From Monoplex corrugatus (lineage: Eukaryota; Mollusca; Gastropoda; Littorinimorpha; Ranellidae), in NCBI GenBank assembly GCA_030674185.1, contig CM060306.1:37231983-37295982 (forward strand): DNA of 64,000 nt, in the 5' to 3' direction. The position numbers and the translations under genes were made by a program. Below, in pieces: positions 42,176 through 54,934 of the stretch. Below the pieces are notes generated by a model, which worked only from the letters and a program-made list of their open reading frames with translations, had not been told where the DNA came from and ran no database searches. Positions within the stretch are counted from its first letter, which is position 1; every line of letters begins with the position of its first letter.

Positions 42176-44499
42176 ACTTGGCAGCAAGACTGACTAAATA
42201 CTTTACGGTAAACGAGTACCTGAATTTGTCAGTCCAAAAAGTAGGTATACCAGGAGCGTTTGGCTGTGTAGAGCATGCCATGATGATTTAGAAAGCAATC
42301 CAAAAAGCTAAAACAGAGAAGAAAGATCTCGACGTGGTTTGGCTTGATCTGGCAAACGCATATGGATCAGTCCTACACAAGATTATTTAACTGGCTCTCA
42401 AGATATATCTTGTCCCAAAGAACATCTGAGAAATGCTGAAGAAGTATTTTCATTGCTTCTCGCTGCGGTTCTCCACAAAAGAATACACTACACACTGGGT
42501 CAGTTCGGACGTAGGCATAGTCATGGACTGCGCAATTTCTCCAGTACTGTTTGTGTAAGCAGTGGAGGTCATCTTGAAAGCAACATTGAGAATTTCAGGC
42601 CCAGCTGACCTCAGAAACGGATGCCAAAGGCCCCCTTAAAAGCATTCATCAACGACACGACAGTGCTTTCCACAAAAGCAGAGGAGACACGATTGGACAA
42701 AGTCGTCACGTTATCTAGGATGAGTTTCAAAATGAAAAAGTCATGGAGCCTCTCACTGAGAAAAGATGAAAGAGTAACGTTTACTGTCGCCAGTCAACCC
42801 TTTCCAACAACTACAGAAGAAAAGGCAATCAAGCAAATAGCAGAAGAAAGTCTGCAGGTAATAGACCATTGTGGCCTTCTTGGCAAATACGAAGTATGGT
42901 GCCTGCAGTTCATGCTGACGCCAAAGCTCATCTCGCCTCTGTTGATATATCTGCACTAGCACGGTGGAATCAGTAGAGGCCAAAATGAAAACTACACAAG
43001 GAAATGGCTTGGTGTATACCCAGTTTCATTGACGTTGTGCTCTATTGTCGACAGGCAAAGTTGAAACTACCCAAAAATCCATTGTTGAGGAGTACAAGGC
43101 AGGAAAGATCAAGCTTCTTAGCGTACTTGAAGACTTGGGAGATAATACTGTGAGATCACTTCAGCTCAGGCTGAGGACTGGTAGAAAATGGAAAGTCAGG
43201 ACGTACTGGTCGCAACGAATGAAAACCTCATAGTCAGAGAAATAACTGAGAACACGCAAACCAATAGGCGTGGACTGGGATCAATAAAATGGAATGGTCG
43301 TCAAAGGCCAAAGGAAAGGCAAGAAGAGATATGATAATACAAAAATTTAAAAAAACAGAACACCATAAGACTCAAAAAGGCAGTCCAGCAAGGCCAACAG
43401 GGACAGTGAACGATTTGGGAAAATGGACTTCAAAAAAGTGTAAGCTGGAATGACTTGTGGCATATGGCCCCTCTCGGAATCAGTTTCATCCTCAGATCAG
43501 TGTATGACCTTCTGCCCTCGAATGCTAATCTGGTGAAATGGGCGAAATCATATGCCTGTTCTATCAAGGCAAACAGACAGTGGAACATGTCCTGAAATCA
43601 TGCAAGATAGCGCTAACCCAAGGAAGGTAAACATGCAGGCACAATAAAGTGCTTCAAGAGATCGCACAAGCGATCAGTACTGCCAGGGGGAAATGTTTGC
43701 CACCAGATGCTCCAACAACCCTTCTACACGGTAAAGGCAGCAAACTGTGACTTGAAAAAGATGTGACATCCAGAGTATGGAAGCGGTGTCTGCTGGATAG
43801 AGCGGATGATTCAGAATGCACAGATCTTCGACAGTGGAAAAAAAACAAACAACAGAAATCATTTCCAAGAGTGGCATGAGACCAGGCATAGTTCTCCACT
43901 CTTTTTCATCAAAACATGATTCTCACCGAGCTTACTGTACGTGTTAGAGTGAAATGAAGGAATTCCATACCTACAAGACAGAAAGGTGTGCCAGTCTGGC
44001 CAGCACGTTGGGGGCATCTGGCTTTCAAGCCAAAGTCCATGCAATAGAGGTTGGAGAAAGGGGTTGATAGACACATCAGCCTATTACGTCATGAAAGAGC
44101 TCTTGATTTCTACGAGAGAGAGGACCAAACCCTAAAGGTAATGGCAGAATCAGTGGAAAGAGTTCTACGTAGACCTGGACCAGGAGGAACTAAAGTGAAC
44201 TTCATAAGGCTTAAAATTCCTTTATACATTTTGCTCGTGACCGATAGCTAAGTGGTTATGACATCCACCACAAGGGTGCCTTGAGACGTCTGACCACCCT
44301 GCTGGATACGTGGATTCAGTTCCAGGAGGAAGACAAATTTCTGGTTCAAAAATGTCGACAGCAGAAGGGCCTCCAGGGGTAATGACCTGGATATGACCCA
44401 CCCCTCAAGGTGTCATGAGTTAAGGGCCAAAACACTTGCTTGACAGGGGTTTCTCCTCTGAGGCTCATGTGTTGTCCAGCTCTCGACAGAGTTTCCTAC
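42176..44499 (+). pseudogene. Decayed R2-like retrotransposon copy, plus orientation
   Basis: Homologous to the polyprotein at 20164-23412 from the block ARLTKYLTENKYL onward. Recognisable pieces: VWLDLANAYGSV near 42340, AFINDTTVLST (catalytic MDD changed to IND) near 42645, KSWSLSLRK, GLLGKYEVWCLQFMLTPKL near 42870, then the endonuclease end and 3' UTR. It ends in a TTTCCTAC tail at about 44499. The 3' UTR retains a tRNA-like A box (ATAGCTAAGTGGTTA) and B box (GTGGATTCAGTTCC). Many frameshifts; older than the two dimers. Confidence 0.88.
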
Positions 44500-44589
44500 T
44501 ACAACTGCATTGATCTAACTGATTTTTAAGTTAGTTTGTAGTTATTAGGAAATTACTAATTCTCTCTATATCTGAACGATCTTGGGTCA

Positions 44590-45240
44590 TTTTTACTTCA
44601 GAATGTTTATATTCCAGAAAATCCGATTATGGTTTTCATTGGAACTAATCTGTCTGAATATCATTGTTCATGCACGGAGATGATACAGTTTTATTATCTC
44701 AATCTTAAGAAGGCTTACAAAACGCACTTGGCGCATTAAATGAATACTGAAACCATGGGAAACTAGAACTAAATACGTCCAAAACAACAGTTACGTTTCA
44801 TAGTCGTAAAAAATAACAACAACATTTTTTTCAAGTATGGAAATATCAGTTTAAACAAAATGCAGATTCATAAAAATACATGTAGATCAGCATAGCGTTC
44901 AGCAGAACACTACTTTCTTGAATAAGAAGTACATATATGACCAAGCTCGTAAAGTATGCTTTCATAAATACAAAGCGCAAGAGAACATTTCGTAAATGTT
45001 ATTCCAGACATTTACAAAAAGAAACACCAGAACAATATTTGCTGTGAAATTTGATCTATGAAAATACAGCAATTATAGAGTTACGATAGCAAGTTTTAGA
45101 AAACCCTTTAATCATTTAAAATATGTTAATCGTAATATTGTCACATATAATTTTTGTATCCAGTTTCGTTGCCATTTAACTCTTGTAAGATGAACTTCTG
45201 GGCTAGTCTAATAATACCATTAAACAAGCATTCGAACAAA
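44590..45240 (+). pseudogene. LINE reverse transcriptase relic (motif C region)
   Basis: Translated text near 44670-44800 gives HGDDTVLLSQS, LQNALGALNEY and KLELNTSKTTVTFHS, the motif C and following helix of a LINE RT. A diverged thumb follows. It resembles the element at 1-3990 and is heavily decayed. Confidence 0.6.
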
Positions 45241-45249
45241 TTAGCAACA

Positions 45250-47395
45250 ATGTCTGGGAAGAGGTGAACAACAGAAGGTCCTATGAGGAAAATCCTCCCT
45301 CAAGTACGCGTTTTGGCGCTAAATTCCTTACATTCTAGGGGGATCGGATCGCATCCAGGTCATGACTCCTAGATGCACTTCTGGTAGCATCACATTTTTC
45401 CATCTGGATTCAAACCCACATTTCCAGGATGGTGAGGCTTCTATGCTGTCACTACTGTTTTCTTTTTTTCCCAACCTTGTTCGAACGCGCACCGCCAGTA
45501 TCTCGTGGTAAAGTCAACATTTTGACGGATGTTTTAACCTCTAGCTATTAGGCGCCTGCAAAATATAGGGAAATTTTGTTCTTTTTCGACCAGATCCAGC
45601 TGCAACTCTTCAGCTGCTTTAGCCATTGCCTTTAGGGATCTGGTCCTTTCCTTCCTAGAAATCGAGAAGTGTTTCATGAGCTCACAAGCAGATGTACCTA
45701 CCAACCCCCTTACACCAACGACCATGGAGAGGACTTTGACTTGAAAGCCGAATTTTCTTCAAGGTGCTGGCTAAACTGGCATACTTTTCCGTTATGTAGA
45801 TATGGGTTATTCTCATTATACTGTCAGACGGTAAGGGGAGTTCGATAAAAACCATATGTTTGATGAATGAGGATGGAGAACTTTTTTATTTAGCTTTTCC
45901 TAACCATTCATTTTTATTTGCTTTGCATTATACAGACTTCAACAAATAGAGTGATAACAACGGAAGTGGAAAACAATATCTCATCTCATACCACTCTTGC
46001 TGGTAATTTGTGGGGATTGTTTTTTGTTTTGTTTTGCTTTTTAATTCCATTCTGAAACATTCGCTGTGCACTTCTCGTCATTCGCTTCATCAAGCAGATT
46101 CCACTTCAATGACCTTGATGTCACGTGACAGCTTCTACGAACCATATTTTGCTGCGTCCTGCCATGCAGAAGGTTGCCAGAACTTCTGCTGGCATGGTCT
46201 TATCCCTGAATGTGCCCCCATGTGTATCTTCTTAGGTTAACATTACTTTGCATGAACGCATCAAAGTCTATCTTCTCTGCTTTAGCTCTTTGGGTTGCTT
46301 CTCAAATCATCGTGGTATGCTCTAAATAACCAGACACTCACAAAATATTTTCTTTCTAACTGACGCATCCAAATACTCACTTTCTGTTAGATACTTAGTG
46401 TTCCAGTCATGACAGATAATACAATTTCCCCTTTGACGTTTGGAGGTGATTTTGGTATGAACTGGTTAATGTCACTCGAATTCTATTCTTTTGGAATGCA
46501 CACTCCATCAGTTCCATCAAGAACGCTGGGACACTTTTTACGTAGGCCCCACTGGTGATTTGGCTCTGGCTTTCTAACCTTTCTTTGCTTCATGCTGTGT
46601 TGGTGCACAAGACCCTGGAATTCAATCAATGCTTCTCTTTCTGAGAGTCACAATGATTTTCTGAGATACCGCTGCAGAGCAGCTTCTTTATCACTGTCAA
46701 AGACCCAGATTTGCATAGCTCAGATAGTTTCCTGTGAACTGGAAGGGGTCTCTGTTGAAGTAGTTTTGTATCATGTTTCTCTTTTGTTGTCATTGTTTTT
46801 CTTTTTCTTCCTTGCTGATTCCACTTTCTTGAGGGCACTATGTTTCGATTTCACGTTCTTTCCATATTTTCTCCTACATTTTTATGTTAGATTCTGAAGT
46901 GGCCTTCATATGTTTCTTGAATTCCTTTTTGTTCTCCCTATATCATCCAGTTGACGCTGACGTCTGGATTTCTGAAGAGGTGTTTCCATAATTGTCTGTT
47001 TTATTCCATAAATGTCCATACATGTTGTCTATATACAATATTTTTGAATGTGGCTTGCTTGTGTTCCATTTTAGTTCTTGCTATCAGCACATCTATTTTG
47101 TGGACTATTTCTTCATCCAGCTCTCCAGTTCCTCTTTTGCTCTTGTGCGTGGCAAGTTGCGTTTCTAATGCTTAGCAACAAAAGCCACATGATAACTCGT
47201 CTGAACAATCAGCATGGATGTCTTTGTTCCTGTGGTTTGATTCCTGAACTTGGATTTTTCACGTCATCTCTGCTAGCGCAGTACGCTGCTGCTTGTTCAT
47301 AGAGGTATCATACAGCCTTTTTCGGCCTGCGTATCTTCATGCTGCTCTTGGTGTAGAATCTCCTTCCACACACACACACACACAAGAATTTCATG
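45250..47395 (-). pseudogene. Decayed R2-like retrotransposon copy, minus orientation, internally deleted
   Basis: The left end matches the family 3' UTR (CAACAGAAGGTCCT, CAGGTCATGACTCCTAGATG) and then the ORF end (minus 45725-45540: VRGLVGTSACELMKHF, SLKAMAKAAEE). After about 46000 it rejoins the RT region (46260-46560) and continues through the basic N-terminal region to the finger region near 47330-47395. Much of the RT palm and thumb is missing. The 3' UTR tRNA-like module is not clearly present. Confidence 0.8.
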
Positions 47396-48009
47396 ATACA
47401 TCAACCGTGTATAATCTTAAATCTTATGCCTGTGTATACATTCTTCAGTTGAACGGTTCGAAAGCAATACTTACTGATTCTTTTCTTCACAAAGATACAA
47501 TTATGTAGAAATGTTATCATGAGTCCAAAAACAAATGTTTTATCAGAGTTTCAAATCAGACTTCCAAAGAAAATTACATTTGCTTATTTACCGATTTTTC
47601 GTAGATATTCAAAATTTCCAAACAGCAGCAATATACTGCCAATCAAATTTGGGCAAAGAATAAATATCCTAAGAGAAAATAATTTATATACGTAATGATT
47701 TGGACATGACTGTTCTTGATGTCGAATTCCATTTTAGCAAGTAATGACCAAAACATGACGAATTATGTCGTAAGATATTGTTTATATTATTCAATGAAAA
47801 ACATTATCAGCATTCAGTTTTCGAAAAATTATATTATCAAAGAATGTACATTTTTGAACATGACTAAATTCATTAGATTATGAAAGTGCTCCGAGATTCT
47901 TACTGTGTATCAGCAAAATATTTCTTCACAACGGTACTGTTCTTCTCTTAAAGAATTTGTTGTGTCTTATTCGATTCTTATTTTATGTATTAGTAATTAA
48001 TGTATTAAT
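47396..48009. other. No recognisable gene
   Basis: AT-rich unique-looking DNA. Confidence 0.45.
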
Positions 48010-49280
48010 GCTAATTCCATCGCACGATCAGTTTGATGAGTCTTGCAACAAAACTCTTATTAAGAATAATCATGATGAGGACAAGGAATAGAATCAAAAG
48101 AAAATAGCAGATGAACAGTGTGAATTTGTGGAAGGGAAAGGAACTATTAATTTCACATACATCCTAAGAACTATCATAGAGAGGTCAATCGAGATCAATA
48201 AGGATCTATATTTATGCTTTGATGATCATACCTACGCTTTCGATTGGGTAGGACATGAAGAATTGATCAACCAACTATAAAGATTCAATATTGATGGAAA
48301 AGATCGACAAATAATCAGAACTATGTATTGGGAGCAAACAGCTGCAATGAGAATAGAAAACGATATAACCTCTTTCCAAAACACCAAAAGAGGAGTCAGA
48401 CAGGGTTGTGTTTAGTCACCAGATCTGTTTTCACTTTACAGCGAAACCATCATTAGAAACCTAGAGGAAAACCCTGGATTGAAGGTTGGAGGAAAATGAT
48501 AAACAACATTCGATACGCGGATGACACCGTGCTAATTCCAGAAAATGAAAGGGACCCACATAACCTTGTGAATATACTAGAAAGAGAAAGCAAAGGTAAG
48601 GGGTTGGAACTAAACAGCAGAAAAACTGAAATCATGTTGATCAGTAAAAAACATGAAATCCCCAAATGCAAAATAACAGCAAACGGTACAACCTTGATAA
48701 GTTTAAATACCTAGAAACGATCATTTCACCAGACGGCAGATGCACATCAGAAATAGCCAGCAGAATCAGCCAAGCCAAAAACAGCATTCAAGAATATGAA
48801 AAGCAAATTCACCAATAAATGCCCATCAGTTAACATCAGGAAGAGAGTTCTTGAATGTTATATTGAACCAATACTGTTATACGGTTGTGAGGCATAGGCA
48901 GTCAACAAACAAAGACAGAACAAGATTTAGGCAGCTAAGATGTGGTTTCTAAGAAGAATGTTGAGAGTTCCATGGACAGCAAAGAAAACAAATGAGACAG
49001 TGTTGATTGAGGCAGACACAAGAAGATTATTCATAAGGAAGAGTAGGAAAAGATAGGCAACATTCATAGGCCATTTTATGAGGAAAGGGGAATTGGAGCA
49101 CTGGTCACAACGGGAAAGCTGGAGAGAAAGAGAGCAGCAGGTAGACCCAGGGAGAAGATATTGGACGGACTTGCAGAGTGGCTGAAGACAAAGAGGGTGG
49201 AAGAGATGCTTGAGGCAACAAGAGATAGAAACAGATGGAAGGCCATGATCGCCAATGCCATGTGGCAAGGCACCTGATGA
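48010..49280 (+). pseudogene. RTE-like retrotransposon, 5'-truncated
   Basis: Order of blocks: CEFVEGKG, YILRTIIERSIEINKDLYL, a motif A remnant (YAFDWV), YWEQTAAMRIEN, RQGCV, INNIRYADDTVLIPENE (motif C intact) near 48500-48550, GLELNSRKTEIM, YIEPILLYGCEA, WFLRRMLRVPWTAKKTNETVL, and a C-terminal GRPREKILDGLAEWL-like block. It ends near 49250 with ATGATGATG repeats, typical of RTE tails. Several frameshifts and stops. Confidence 0.85.
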
Positions 49281-49559
49281 TGATGACGATGATATTAATG
49301 CTGTTTATTTAAGATGTCTATTGCAAGAATTCTTTGTTTCTGACGTTGCATCCTCCAAGTTCTAGAAGGGTTAAATGTGAATAATCTTGAAACTTGAATA
49401 TAGATCTCTATTGTCATACTCTGCATCAACTGGCAAGACATAGACCTCAATGATGGGCTGTGAAGAGCAGCTGGACAAGAACTTGACCTTTAAATCAAAA
49501 GAAAAAAAAAACGGACTTGACCACAATATTAGAAAATCCTCCATCTAGCACAGTTCACA
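49281..49559. other. No recognisable gene
   Basis: Unique-looking DNA between the RTE tail and the SINE. Confidence 0.35.
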
Positions 49560-50240
49560 TGCCAGCTGAAGGCTGGCAGGAGTCAAGTCTGTAAGATATC
49601 AGACTTCCAGTCCAGAAGTCTTCCCTTCTATCTTAACTGAGAACTTCCTGCCTGGTGAGTGAAGAGTGGACATTTTTCTGATCTCCCAGGTCAGCATGTG
49701 TGCAGATCTTCCAGTGCCTAATCTCCACCAACCTTAGTTTGTATACACTGAAGGTAAAACAAAATGTGACTGCTGGATCTTGAGGGTAAAAACAAAATAT
49801 TAAAAAACACCATAAAACACGTTTCGAGCCCAGGCCCTTTGTCAAGTGAAAAAAAAATTTTTGACTTGACAAAGGGCCTGGGCTCGAAACGTTGTGTTTT
49901 ATACTCCCAAGAATCTTTTACAAACAAGGTATTTTTTAATATTTTGTTTTTAGTTTGTATTCGCTTTCAGAACATCAAACTGTGCACAATGAATATCCTG
50001 TAAGTCATGTCTGTTCAATGGCTTATGAAAATATGAACACACCTGCAGCACATCCATCAAAAGACAAAGTCTGCAGACCATGCAGCAACATATTGCCTGC
50101 ATCCTGTGGGCAAACATCGTTCATACACACACTCTGGAAAAACATGGAACGCCAAAGCAAAACAGAAACATGCGCTCTGCATTAATTTGCAAGTTTGCTC
50201 TCACTAAGCCATAAGCAGATACTGGTCCCTTTAACTTTTT
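49560..50240 (+). mobile_element. SINE (snail-type family) interrupted by a 205-bp insertion
   Basis: The left part (to 49744) has the tRNA-like/body sequence with GTGAGTGAAGAGTGGACATT and ATCTCCCAGGTCAGCATGTG. The right part (from 49961) resumes with TCGCTTTCAGAACATCAAAC and TATCCTGTAAGTCATGTCTG. The two parts are contiguous in other copies (28480-28960), and the insertion is flanked by an 11-bp duplication. Confidence 0.65.
49745..49949. mobile_element. 205-bp foldback insertion with 11-bp target-site duplication
   Basis: TTAGTTTGTAT occurs at 49734-49744 and again at 49950-49960. Between them are a perfect 29-bp inverted repeat (49819-49847 against 49864-49892) around a 16-base A/T-rich loop and an outer near-perfect inverted repeat of about 25 bp (49787-49811 against 49928-49952). 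No coding capacity. It behaves like a MITE or an inverted fragment of a larger element. The arm text ...GGGCTCGAAACGTTGTGTTT resembles 3'-end text of Penelope-like elements from memory. Confidence 0.8.
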
Positions 50241-50335
50241 GCCCCTGATCTTTGGCGTGTATACATGTATTAATGTTTCTGTTACACAAATAAGTACAAA
50301 TAAGTAAAAACCAAACAAACAAACAAAACACTCAC

Positions 50336-50492
50336 GTAAATATGAGGGTAGAAACAGCCAAGAAACCAGCACCCATGTAGAAGGGGGCAGTAGGCAACGT
50401 GGGAAGAAAGTACTGGTACATGTAGTTAGCTGAGATGCTTCCAATGAAAAAGAACACCTGCTCCCCTGCCAGCGTCAATGAAAATGTGGATG
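50336..50492 (-). CDS. SLC46-like MFS transporter copy B, exon 6 (TM11-12)
   Basis: The acceptor is GGGTTTCAG|CATCC at 50492 and the donor is ATTTAC|GTGAGTG at 50336. It starts with two bases of a codon, exactly as B5 requires. The frame reads through TM11 (QVFFFIGSISANYMYQYF), a PTLPTAP turn and TM12 (FYMGAGFLAVSTLIF), matching the end of SLC46 proteins. It ends in phase 2, so at least one more coding exon is needed. No counterpart in copy A was found in the window. Confidence 0.75.
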
Positions 50493-50597
50493 CTGAAACC
50501 CAACATTTGTTTGGTGATGAATGACGTCAAATTTCATCTCACGGCTTGTCAGATTTCTTTGTCATTGTGATGTATTTCAAGCACAATGATGACTTCC

Positions 50598-50671
<74 letters not shown>

Positions 50672-51182
50672 CTCTCTCTAGTTTGTTCAAGGTAATCATG
50701 TCAATTTGCGAAGCATATTCTACTGTCTAAAATTATTCTCTGAAAATAACACATATCTGTCAAACAATAAAAACAATCTTTAAAGCATATACGTTCTCAC
50801 AAAACCCCTTAGAAGAAAACACATAAACAAATTTATTATTAGTCATATGAATGAAAACATACTACAATATTTAAACAATCTGGCACTAGGAAGACGAAAA
50901 AAAATAGAACATTTATGTCAAGATTCATTAGCACGCCTTACGAACGAAAGGCTTCATAAGTTGAACATATTTTTAATTGCGGCGATTTATTCGTTGATTT
51001 AATAAGAGATTCAGCATAGCTGACCACGAAGTTCTCTTAAAAGAGTAACTACATAATTATGCGTTATCAACAAAATACCCTAATATAATCGATTTATATC
51101 ACACCAACCAACAGCACTTTCTACTTATACCTCTCACTACTTGTCCTGTTAAACAGCACTAGTATATTAGAGCGATTTTAAG
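50493..51182. other. Intron DNA with (CT)n at 50599-50667
   Basis: A long CT run and AT-rich sequence up to the R2-like insertion; nothing else recognised. Confidence 0.6.
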
Positions 51183-51351
51183 GTAGAAAGAAACTCTAGG
51201 GAGAGCTAGACAACAGAAGGTCTTCAGAGAAGTAACCCCCTTTAGACAAGTGTTTCGGCCCTGAATTCCTTACACTCTCGGGGGGCCGGGCCACATCCAG
51301 GTCATGACTCCTGGATGCCCTTCTGCTGTTGTCTATTTTTTTTTTTTTTTT

Positions 51352-51431
51352 CCCACGCCGGGGATCGAACCTGGGCGATTCTGCGCTTCAGAACTGCGGT
51401 ACGCGGTTTTACCAATGTGCTAACGGGGCAC
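51352..51431 (-). other. tRNA-like module in the retrotransposon 3' UTR (unit 3a)
   Basis: Same A-box and B-box arrangement as at 20066-20143 with no changes noticed, while the adjoining T-run differs. The module is therefore better preserved than its immediate neighbour. Confidence 0.65.
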
Positions 51432-51449
51432 ACATCATCTGTAGGGAAT

Positions 51450-54400
51450 TTAATCCTTATGAAGTTCACTTTTTTGGTTCCTCCTTGCCCAGATCCAGCT
51501 TGAGCTCCTTTCTGCTGCCTCTGCCATCGCTTTAAGGGCTCTAGTCCTCTTCTTCCCAGAAATGGCGAGTTGTTTCATGAGATCATAAGCGGAGGTGCCC
51601 ACAAACCCTCTTGCCCCGACCTCTATGGCGAAGATTTTGACCCGCAGACCTGCTTTCTTCAGGGTGCTGGCAAGACCGGCGTATTTTTCGGTCTTGTAGA
51701 TATGTGCTTCTTCCATTCTGCTTTCGTATGGCACAGTGAGTTCTATCAGAATCACTTGTTTCGAGGAGTCAGAGTGGAGAGCGATGTCTGGTCTCATGCC
51801 TGTCTTGCTGATGACATCTGGGTAATTTCTCCACTCTGGGAGGTCTGCTGTACACTCCCAGTCGACTGCTCCATCCAGAAGACCCTTTGGCAATGTGCTG
51901 GTTGTCATAGCCCTTTCGGGCCAGACCTGTTTCCCTCCTGCTTTGTAGAACGTTGTCATAGCAATTGGTGCGTTTGGGGTCATGGTTTTTTCGCTAACCA
52001 CATCTGTGATCACTTTCAGAACTTGGTTGTGCCTCCATGTATACTTTCCTTGGGCTAGCGCTACTTTGCAAGAGCTTAGGACATGTTCCACTGTTTGTTT
52101 CTTCTGACAGAGCGGACATGCTGGGTCGTCTGCTTTCCCCCATTTCACTAAGTTTGCATTCGAGGGGAGCAGGTCATATACAGATCTGAGGAGGAAGCTT
52201 ATCCTTAGAGGAGCCATGTGCCACATATCGTTCCAGCTGAGACTTCTTTGGAGTGCACTGTCCCATGTTGTCCATTCCCCCTGTTGACCTTGCTGGACTG
52301 CCTTCTGCACTCTTTTGACATCTTCTTCTTCCTTCAACTCCTGTATGATCATGTCTCTTTTTTCCTTCCCTTTGGCTTTGGACCACCACTGCATTTTTGT
52401 TGCTCCCAGTCCCTGTCTGTTGGTTTGCGTGTGTCCAATTATTTCTTTGATGCTGAGGTTTCTCTTGGCATTGTTTACAGCCTCTTGGACTTTCCACTTT
52501 CTGCCAGTTCTCAGCTTTGGATGAACTGCTCTCACGATATTGTCCTCCGATTCCTCCAGCATGCTCAACAGTCTTCCTTTTCCAACTTTGTATTCCTCCA
52601 CTATGGATTTCAGAGGTAGCTTCAGCATTGCTTGACGACAGTAGAATGCAACATCAGTGAGACCAGGTGGGACACCGAGCCATTTTCTTGTGTATTTGTT
52701 GATTTTGACTTCCATTGCTTCGACTGTGCTGGTGCAAATGTCATAGATTAGCAGTGGCCACAGCAGCTTTGGTATCAGCATGAACTGTAGACACCAGACT
52801 TTGTATTTGCCTGGCAGTCCGCAGTTATCTATTTTCTTCAGGCCTTCTTCTGCTGTTTGCTTGGTTTCACATCCCCTTTGTGTGTCTTTCAGGGAGTCAT
52901 CATACCATCTTCCGAGACTTTTTACTGGCTCTTCTGTGACAGTGGGGATGGCTTGGTTGGCTACCATGAATTTGACTGAATCTGCCACTTTTCCTTTTCG
53001 CAGTGAGAGACTTCGGGATTTCTTAGGTTTGAACCTCATTCTTGAAGAGGCCACCAGCTCATCCAGCTGCTTTAAGATTTGGTGTGTCTCTTCCTCATCC
53101 GTGGACAAGACTGTTGTGTCATCCATGAAAGCTTTCAGAGGAGGCATCTGGTATCCATCTCCCAGATTCACTGGACCTGAACTCTTCATTGCAGTTTTCA
53201 AGATGACTTCCATTGCCAACACGAACAGTATGGGAGAGATTGCACAGCCCATTGCAATGCCCACCTCTAGGTCTATCCAGTCCGTGGTGTATTCTTTGGT
53301 AGAGAACCGCATTGAGAACCCTTGGAAATACTTCCTCAGCATTGTTCGGATGTTTTCTGGGATGTGATACATTTCAAGAGCCAGCTGGATCATATCGTGT
53401 GGAACTGATCCATATGCATTCGCCAGATCAAGCCAAACTACGTCAATGTCTCTCTTCTCTGTTCTTGCTTTTTGGATGGCATCCCAAATCAACGTGGCAT
53501 GTTCCAAGCATCCAGGCATTCCTGGTATGCCTCCCTTTTGGACTGACATATCCAGATACTTGTTTTCAGTCAGGTATTTTGTCAATCTTGCTGCCATAAC
53601 AGAGAAGAAGATTTTCCCCTCGACGTTCAGAAGTGATATTGGCCTGAACTGATTGATGCTGCTGGAGTTCTGCTCCTTCGGAATGTACACTCCTTCAGCT
53701 CTCATCCATTGGTCGCTGATCTTCTGGTTCCTCCATGCTGATCGAATCATCTTGTGGAGCCACTCGAGCACTTTTGGGCATTTCTTCTAGAGCAGGTATG
53801 GTATTCCGTTTGGTCCAGGTGCTGACTTGGCTCTGGCTTTCTTTACTACGTTCTTCACTTCATCCAGTGTTGGTGGTTTGTTATTGAATTTTCCTTCTGG
53901 CGCTGCAGGCCAAACCAGATTTTGGATTTCAAGTGGTGCCTCGCGCTGAGAATCGGAATATGTTTCCCTGAGATGCTGCTCTAGGGTTTCCTTGCCCACT
54001 GTGAGAGTCCCTGATTTGGGTTGTTCAAACAGCTTTCTTGCAAAATCAAAGGGATCTTTGAAGAAACGATCTTGAGTCTTCTTCTTTTTGCTCTTTCTTC
54101 GCCTTGCTGATTCCACTTTGCTGAGAGCATTGTGTTTGGCCTTCAGATCTTTCCAGAGTTCCAGGAGCCCTTGCTTCTCGAATTCTGAGGCAGTTTTCAT
54201 TCGCTTTTTAAGCTTCCTTTTCTCCCTCCGGATGCTCTCCATCTGTTGCTGTCTTCTGGATTTCTGGGGAGGCGTTTTTGTCTTTGGCTGCTTCACTCCA
54301 TAAGTGTCCCTGCAGATAGAGTATATGATGTCTCCGTATGTGTCAAGTTTGTGTTCCAGCGTACTGTTCCCTATTAGCGCATTCAGCTTAAGGACAAGTT

Positions 54401-54698
54401 CCTCATCTAATTTCTCCCATTGTTCTTTTGCACCGGCAGGCGGCAAATTGAGTTTTCCACGTTTGGCGTTAAGAGCTTGTGCAAAATCCGCATCAGAACC
54501 GTCAGCGTGGATGTCCTCGGCACTATGGTTTAATTCCTGGCCTTGGTCATCCAACGTCTCACCTGCTATCGCAGTGCGCTGCTGCTGGTTCGTATGTGTC
54601 TTCAAACAGCCCATTTTTGTCCTGTGGATCTTCATGCCGCGTTTGGTGGTGAATCTCCCTCCACACGCACACGGAAATTCCAACTGGTCATTAATCAT
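51450..54698 (-). pseudogene. R2-like polyprotein with a single nonsense mutation
   Basis: Same domain order and length as the intact ORF at 20164-23412 (finger, basic region, RT with FMDD, CPLC knuckle, restriction-like endonuclease). One change, a Tyr codon TAC to TAG at 53789-53787 inside the ...GIPYLLY block before RT motif 1, splits it into 303- and 773-codon frames. Only scattered missense differences from copy 1a were seen elsewhere. It is therefore a very recent insertion. Met at 53771 is not a true start. Confidence 0.92.
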
Positions 54699-54934
54699 GG
54701 TCCGTTGTGCGTTTCCAGTCGTGATGGAGTCAGTGCCGATGGATTCATCATTCTCTCCCCCTTTCGGTGAATCCTGGGAGCATCTTTCATATGGAAAACT
54801 CGTGGCATGTTATCAAAGGCAAGGTGGGAAGCCAACCCACAAAGCCCGCAGATCTAGTCTTTCCCAGTGTCCTTCGGTCTTTCCCGAATGTCCTCCGAAC
54901 TATTCCCGGAAGTCAATGGACTGACCATGTGCAG

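Larger units (their letters stand above)
51183..54934 (-). mobile_element. R2-like non-LTR retrotransposon, full-length unit 3a
   Basis: Nearly identical to 19892-23648, in the intron between copy B exons B5 and B6 and in the same orientation as the gene. The 3'-UTR T-run is 16 T rather than the TTATTTTTTATTTTTAAAA of unit 1a. The 5' end abuts truncated unit 3b with the same junction seen between 1a and 1b. No convincing target duplication is visible. Confidence 0.93.

Noticed and set aside
49819..49892. Hammerhead ribozyme in the foldback arms
   Set aside because: A GAAAC box follows a possible stem, but the essential CUGANGA box is not present (TTGACAAA instead), so I would not call a ribozyme without a covariance search.
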